A stretch of DNA of 9,757 nt from Neisseriales bacterium. GTDB lineage: Bacteria; Pseudomonadota; Gammaproteobacteria; Burkholderiales; UBA11063. Positions 7,181 to 9,757 of the stretch are shown in pieces. The DNA is taken from contig SSGY01000070.1 of assembly GCA_008017145.1 (NCBI GenBank), positions 1 to 9,757 on the forward strand, given 5' to 3'. Every line of letters starts with the position of its first letter. Within the stretch, counting starts at the first letter, position 1. Both the position numbers and the translations under genes were made by a program. The notes below the pieces were generated by a model that saw only the letters and a program-made list of their open reading frames with translations, was not told the DNA's origin and ran no database searches.

Positions 7181-7303
7181 TTAGCGTCGTCGAGAAGAAG
7201 GAGCAGAAGATTGAGCAATAGTATTGTTAAGTAACGAAATTGTATTTTGTACTTGCTGGACAAATTCCATCTGTAAAATCTGGAGTAATTGTGCTGATTT
7301 CAT
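7181..7303 (-). CDS. Small hypothetical protein, 40 aa
   Basis: Not recognised. The product starts MKSAQLLQILQMEFVQQVQN, continues with a Leu/Asn-rich stretch, and ends APSSRRR. The first 30 or so residues look like one amphipathic helix rich in Gln, Leu and Val, followed by a short Ser/Pro tail and three arginines. There is no signal peptide, cysteine or membrane segment. Support for a real gene: AAAGG about 8 nt before the ATG, and a near-consensus sigma70 promoter (TTGACA, 18 bp, TACAAT) ending about 53 bp upstream of the start codon. It is transcribed towards the arg operon but is separated from it by a palindrome with a terminator-like centre. A peptide-binding or multimerising helix is a guess. 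It is too short for codon statistics to prove coding. Confidence 0.6.
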   Translation of the reverse strand: MKSAQLLQILQMEFVQQVQNTISLLNNTIAQSSAPSSRRR

Positions 7304-7355
7304 GAATCAGACCTTTCGTTTAAAAAGAGGTTACTTAAAAAAGCTAAGTGAGGGG

Positions 7356-7385
7356 ATTGTAACAAGATAAATTTGTATTTGTCAA
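7356..7385 (-). promoter_or_regulatory. Sigma70-type promoter of the 40-aa gene
   Basis: On the minus strand, TTGACA (7380-7385) is followed after 18 bp by TACAAT (7356-7361). The -35 is consensus and the -10 matches 5 of 6. Start of transcription would be near 7349, giving a 5' leader of about 45 nt before the ATG at 7303. The leader ends in AAAGG, which could partly pair with the upstream ACCTCTTT. Confidence 0.6.
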
Positions 7386-7436
7386 ATTATTTTTTATATT
7401 TTGTTTGTTTGGGTACAATAAAGCCATAAATATAGC

Positions 7437-7465
7437 TTGACAAATTAGGGGTATTTAATTACAAT
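7437..7465 (+). promoter_or_regulatory. Near-consensus sigma70 promoter facing right
   Basis: TTGACA (7437-7442), 17-bp spacer, TACAAT (7460-7465): the strongest promoter match in the window. It predicts a start near 7472, about 257 nt before the ATG of the secreted 100-aa protein, which is the next gene on this strand. It is divergent from the minus-strand promoter at 7356-7385, with about 50 bp between the two -35 boxes, so the two may be co-regulated. Confidence 0.6.
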
Positions 7466-7471
7466 GAGTGG

Positions 7472-7728
7472 CTTCATGATATCATGCTATCTTAAAAATT
7501 AACAGTATGTATCATACACTACTTATATATTGAAGTTATTGAGATTTTTAAATGTTGCTGTATTATACAAAGACTGCTAACATACGTTTATCTGTTTTTT
7601 ACCAATACGCGCTGTTTAAAAATCAAATGCTTCAAGTATCATTAATGAAAATCTAAGCAAGTATTAATATGATTTATTTGATAGATTCACATTAATAATT
7701 ACTTAACTTTTAGAAAGAACTTATAAAT
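7472..7728 (+). other. Long untranslated leader or small-RNA region
   Basis: About 257 bases between the predicted start near 7472 and the next gene. No terminator or known riboswitch is recognised in it. It contains the 12-bp palindrome CATGATATCATG at 7475-7486, a small hairpin GTATG-TAT-CATAC at 7505-7517, and loosely paired ATCATTAAT (7638) and ATTAATATGAT (7663). A 34-codon reading frame at 7552-7656 has only a weak GAG upstream and is not called as a gene. Either a long 5' leader of the downstream gene or an independent small RNA would fit. Confidence 0.35.
7475..7486. promoter_or_regulatory. 12-bp perfect palindrome just after the predicted start site
   Basis: CATGATATCATG is its own reverse complement and lies at about +4 to +15 of the predicted transcript. 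This is a typical place for a repressor operator. A palindrome of this length may also occur by chance in AT-rich DNA, and no protein is known to bind it. Confidence 0.3.
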
Positions 7729-8031
7729 ATGAAAAAAATTCTTCTTGCCGTTATTGCCTCAGCAGCAGTTTCAGTTGCCTTTGCTGCTCCTATTGCTTCT
7801 TCAGTAACAAGTCAAACTGCACCTCAGTTTGATAACACCAAAATGAAATGTGGCGAGCACACTGTTAAAGATGGTGATAATACGGATACTTTGACAGGGA
7901 TCTGTAAAGGTTTCAAATTTGGTAAAGGTAAAGCAGGCTTTTTAGATGAGAATTCTGGTAAGAAAGTAATGTGTCAAGAGAAAAAAGGACACATTATCTT
8001 GTCTAGCTGCCAAGCTGCACCAGCTAAATAG
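7729..8031 (+). CDS. Secreted four-cysteine small protein of unknown function
   Basis: Not recognised as a named family. It has 100 residues with a clear Sec signal peptide: MKK, a hydrophobic stretch ILLAVIASAAVSVAFAA, and cleavage probably after Ala19 or Ala20. The mature part of about 80 residues has four cysteines (Cys41, Cys59, Cys82, Cys94), which could form two disulfides in the periplasm. It is rich in lysine and glycine (GFKFGKGKAGF near 61-71) and ends AAPAK. The start is fixed by the signal peptide; the ribosome binding site is modest (AGAAAG, about 11 nt upstream). The gene stands alone, with an intrinsic terminator about 75 bp after its stop and a strong promoter candidate 257 nt upstream. 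A periplasmic or secreted structural or binding role is possible, but the sequence gives no specific activity. Confidence 0.85.
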   Translation: MKKILLAVIASAAVSVAFAAPIASSVTSQTAPQFDNTKMKCGEHTVKDGDNTDTLTGICKGFKFGKGKAGFLDENSGKKVMCQEKKGHIILSSCQAAPAK

Positions 8032-8107
8032 TACGTAAAGCAATAAGCAGCAGCCTTTAGAATATAATGCTCTCTTTAGAATTCTCAAGTCTGCTGATTA
8101 TGCTAGC

Positions 8108-8130
8108 GGGTTGATTTATCAACCCTTTTT
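8108..8130 (+). terminator. Intrinsic terminator of the secreted-protein gene
   Basis: GGGTTGA (8108-8114), TTTA loop, TCAACCC (8119-8125), then TTTTT (8126-8130): a perfect 7-bp stem followed directly by a T-run on the plus strand. It lies between two convergent genes. Read on the minus strand it has the hairpin but no T-run after it, so it mainly serves the plus-strand gene. Confidence 0.88.
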
Positions 8131-8146
8131 ACATCATGTATTCCGT

Positions 8147-9550
8147 CTAATACAGATAGCTGAGCATAATCTGTCCCTCAAAATTATTACCACCATTGCC
8201 CTCATTATCTAGTGGTTGAACAATATAACCATAACCTGCAAAGATTGTAAATCCTTTGATCTGTGGCACATTATAATTGAACGTAATATCATATTCATTA
8301 CTAGCTGGCATAATCACTGTATTATAACGTGCTGCGCTAACTCCTACTTCAAGCGCATCATTTAAAAATTTTACGGTTGGTGCAATCTTGTACGCCTGGC
8401 CTGCAGATTTATCAATTAAACCTAGCATCCAGCTCGTAGTATAGAGTGGATCGGTTGCTAGCGAATAGGTGTAAGGGGATACAATATTTCCGCCTTCAAA
8501 TGAGTCATTTGGTCCCCAGATATTGTTATAGCCTAATTTCAGTTCAAGCCAATCATAGTTCATGGTTAGTTGTAAACCAAGCATATTACTGTTTATATTG
8601 TTGGCTAATCCATTGTTACTCAATATATTTTGATCGCTACCAAATTGTAATGCACCTTGAACACCAATTTCAAAACCTAATTTATCACTAGCTTTTAATT
8701 TTAGATTACTATCGGCGTAAATGAGGTTGGAATAATCATAAAACTTATAGCCCCATAATCTAAAATCTAATAATTCTGTCGGTGTATTCCATGATACTCC
8801 TGCGGCAATTGTTCCTGGTGTTGAATTTGAGGTTCCATCAGGCGTAAGACTCGGGTCAATCGAGCTATTATAATATGTTTGATTATTAAAACCAGTTTCA
8901 CCAAGCATCTGGGCTTGGTTGAACGCTAATGCGGTAATCAGCCAATGATTTCCCAGATCAATATTTGCCAATGCTCCTTGATAAGTAACTAAATTGAGCG
9001 CATTATTTTGGTAATAGGTGAGCCATGGGCTATTATTAATCCCGATTCTACCCGCATCAAGTTGCAGCATGTCAGAATACTTATACTCAACAAAAAGCTC
9101 CTGCATCTCTAGCTGTTCTTTAGTGGATAAGCCAAGAGCTTGCTGATCTGGATCACTGGGGTTTATTTGTGCTGTGTAGGGGTTAACGCCAGTTAAAAAT
9201 CCACCGATAGAAAATCCAGCTATTTCACCAGTTTGCGCAAAAATATTTACTCCATAGCCATAATTATTTCCGCCATTCTGATCATAATAGCTGGCAACGC
9301 CCATCACATTCCAAGTTCCATTGCCGAAGATGCGTTTTGCAATTCCATCGCTGGCAATTTGACTTTCGCTCAAGCTTGCAGTTCCGCCTTGGCTGGGTAA
9401 ACCTAAATATGGATTTTGTAAATAATTTCCGCGACTTAAATAGCCACTTGCCACGGTTGTTGTTTGTTCTTGAGACTCTTCTTCGGGAGTTAACCCGTAA
9501 GTGTTTGTGCAAATCAGTCCAGAACTGAATAGCATAATTTTCTTGAGCAT
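8147..9550 (-). CDS. Outer-membrane beta-barrel porin (tentatively OprD-like)
   Basis: A 467-residue protein with a signal peptide (MLKKIMLFSSGLICTNTYG, residues 1-19). An acidic, Thr-rich stretch follows, then many short alternating hydrophobic/polar strands rich in Gly, Asn, Tyr and aromatics, typical of a beta barrel. It ends LSYLY, with the terminal aromatic residue used for outer-membrane assembly. The segment YSDMLQLDAGRIG (158-170), followed by SPWL and NLVTYQGA (186-193), recalls OprD-type porins, but the family call is by general resemblance only. It probably passes small solutes; the substrate is unknown. The ATG is the only possible start, because an in-frame TAG lies six codons upstream. 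The nearest Shine-Dalgarno (AGGA) is unusually far, about 13 nt. Its promoter contains a Fur-like box, suggesting iron-dependent expression. The gene is convergent with the secreted-protein gene. Confidence 0.85.
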   Translation of the reverse strand: MLKKIMLFSSGLICTNTYGLTPEEESQEQTTTVASGYLSRGNYLQNPYLGLPSQGGTASLSESQIASDGIAKRIFGNGTWNVMGVASYYDQNGGNNYGYGVNIFAQTGEIAGFSIGGFLTGVNPYTAQINPSDPDQQALGLSTKEQLEMQELFVEYKYSDMLQLDAGRIGINNSPWLTYYQNNALNLVTYQGALANIDLGNHWLITALAFNQAQMLGETGFNNQTYYNSSIDPSLTPDGTSNSTPGTIAAGVSWNTPTELLDFRLWGYKFYDYSNLIYADSNLKLKASDKLGFEIGVQGALQFGSDQNILSNNGLANNINSNMLGLQLTMNYDWLELKLGYNNIWGPNDSFEGGNIVSPYTYSLATDPLYTTSWMLGLIDKSAGQAYKIAPTVKFLNDALEVGVSAARYNTVIMPASNEYDITFNYNVPQIKGFTIFAGYGYIVQPLDNEGNGGNNFEGQIMLSYLY

Positions 9551-9600
9551 AATAGTAAAATATTCCTAAATTGACAAGGTGCTTTTAGTTTAAGGTTATT

Positions 9601-9630
9601 AGTATATATGAGAATGATTCTTATTTGCAA
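9601..9630 (-). promoter_or_regulatory. Porin promoter
   Basis: On the minus strand, TTGCAA (9625-9630) stands 18 bp before TATACT (9601-9606), about 50 bp upstream of the porin ATG. The -10 matches 5 of 6 and the -35 matches 4 of 6. A shifted -10, TATATA (9603-9608), is also possible. The spacer between the two boxes holds the Fur-like palindrome. Confidence 0.5.
9609..9623. promoter_or_regulatory. Fur-box-like operator in the porin promoter
   Basis: TGAGAAT-G-ATTCTTA fits the 7-1-7 arrangement of Fur sites (TGATAAT-N-ATTATCA), with the two halves matching each other at 6 of 7. The 19-bp window 9610-9628 matches the classical Fur box at 13 positions by eye. Its place between -35 and -10 would let iron-loaded Fur block RNA polymerase. 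The site could also act on a gene to the right of the window. Confidence 0.55.
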
Positions 9631-9757
9631 TAAATTATACTGGGAAATTTGCGATTAGTGAAATAAATAGTACCTTTTGAGCGCAATTTAAAATAGTCCA
9701 GCGCGGCATTGTTGTGCATCCGATAAAATCTAAGATTCATAGAAGATGAGTATATGA

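Noticed and set aside
7552..7656. Plus-strand 34-codon frame (MLLYYTKTANIRLSVFYQYA...) in the leader of the secreted-protein gene
   Set aside because: Its ribosome binding site is a weak GAG and the composition is not gene-like. A leader peptide cannot be excluded, but nothing supports it.
9571..9599. TTGACA on the plus strand upstream of the porin as a rightward promoter
   Set aside because: At 17 bp the -10 position reads GGTTAT, a poor match, and no gene to the right is visible.
9621..9757. Minus-strand open frame running in from the right edge, ending at TAA 9621-9623 (contains MNLRFYRMHNNAALDYFK)
   Set aside because: Only about 44 codons are visible. It ends inside the porin -35/Fur region, and it has no recognisable family beyond a faint look of a transposase C-terminus. 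It could be a gene remnant, but support is too thin to annotate.

Overview
The window is AT-rich chromosomal DNA from a Gram-negative bacterium. It encodes a secreted small protein and an outer-membrane beta-barrel porin, and the porin promoter contains a Fur-type operator. The arginine enzymes resemble proteobacterial ones (ArgF is close to the E. coli type). A low-GC beta- or gammaproteobacterium fits, but the genus cannot be fixed from the sequence alone.

Left two thirds (1-6759, minus strand): an arginine biosynthesis operon, transcribed right to left as argF-argJ-argB-argC-argH-argG, with argG cut by the left edge. ArgJ, ArgB and ArgC make acetylated intermediates from glutamate. ArgJ recycles the acetyl group and releases ornithine. 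ArgF, ArgG and ArgH then convert ornithine to arginine. argD and argA are not in the window; ArgJ could make ArgA unnecessary. The operon is built in two ways. argF-argJ-argB-argC are tightly packed (gaps of 2 and 3 bp, then a 4-bp overlap). argC/argH and argH/argG are separated by about 215 bp each, and almost all of each spacer is one copy of a roughly 178-bp imperfect palindrome. The two copies share a nearly identical core. Their outer arms differ in sequence, yet each copy stays self-complementary.

Middle (6760-7728): the argF leader comes first. It is followed by a third long palindrome of similar length (about 6911-7089) but with a different core, which contains a bidirectional-terminator-like hairpin. 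Next is an unannotated 40-codon gene on the minus strand (7181-7303) with a good ribosome binding site and a near-consensus promoter. A second near-consensus promoter faces right at 7437-7465. It lies about 257 nt upstream of the next gene, implying a long leader RNA or a small RNA.

Right (7729-9757): a secreted, four-cysteine, lysine-rich 100-aa protein of unknown function (plus strand) ends at a clear intrinsic terminator. It converges on a 467-aa outer-membrane porin, tentatively OprD-like (minus strand). The porin promoter has a Fur-box-like palindrome between its -35 and -10 elements, suggesting iron control. Nothing secure is seen in the last 125 bp.

The least explained parts are the palindrome elements inside the arg operon and the 7.1-7.7 kb region with the small gene and divergent promoters.
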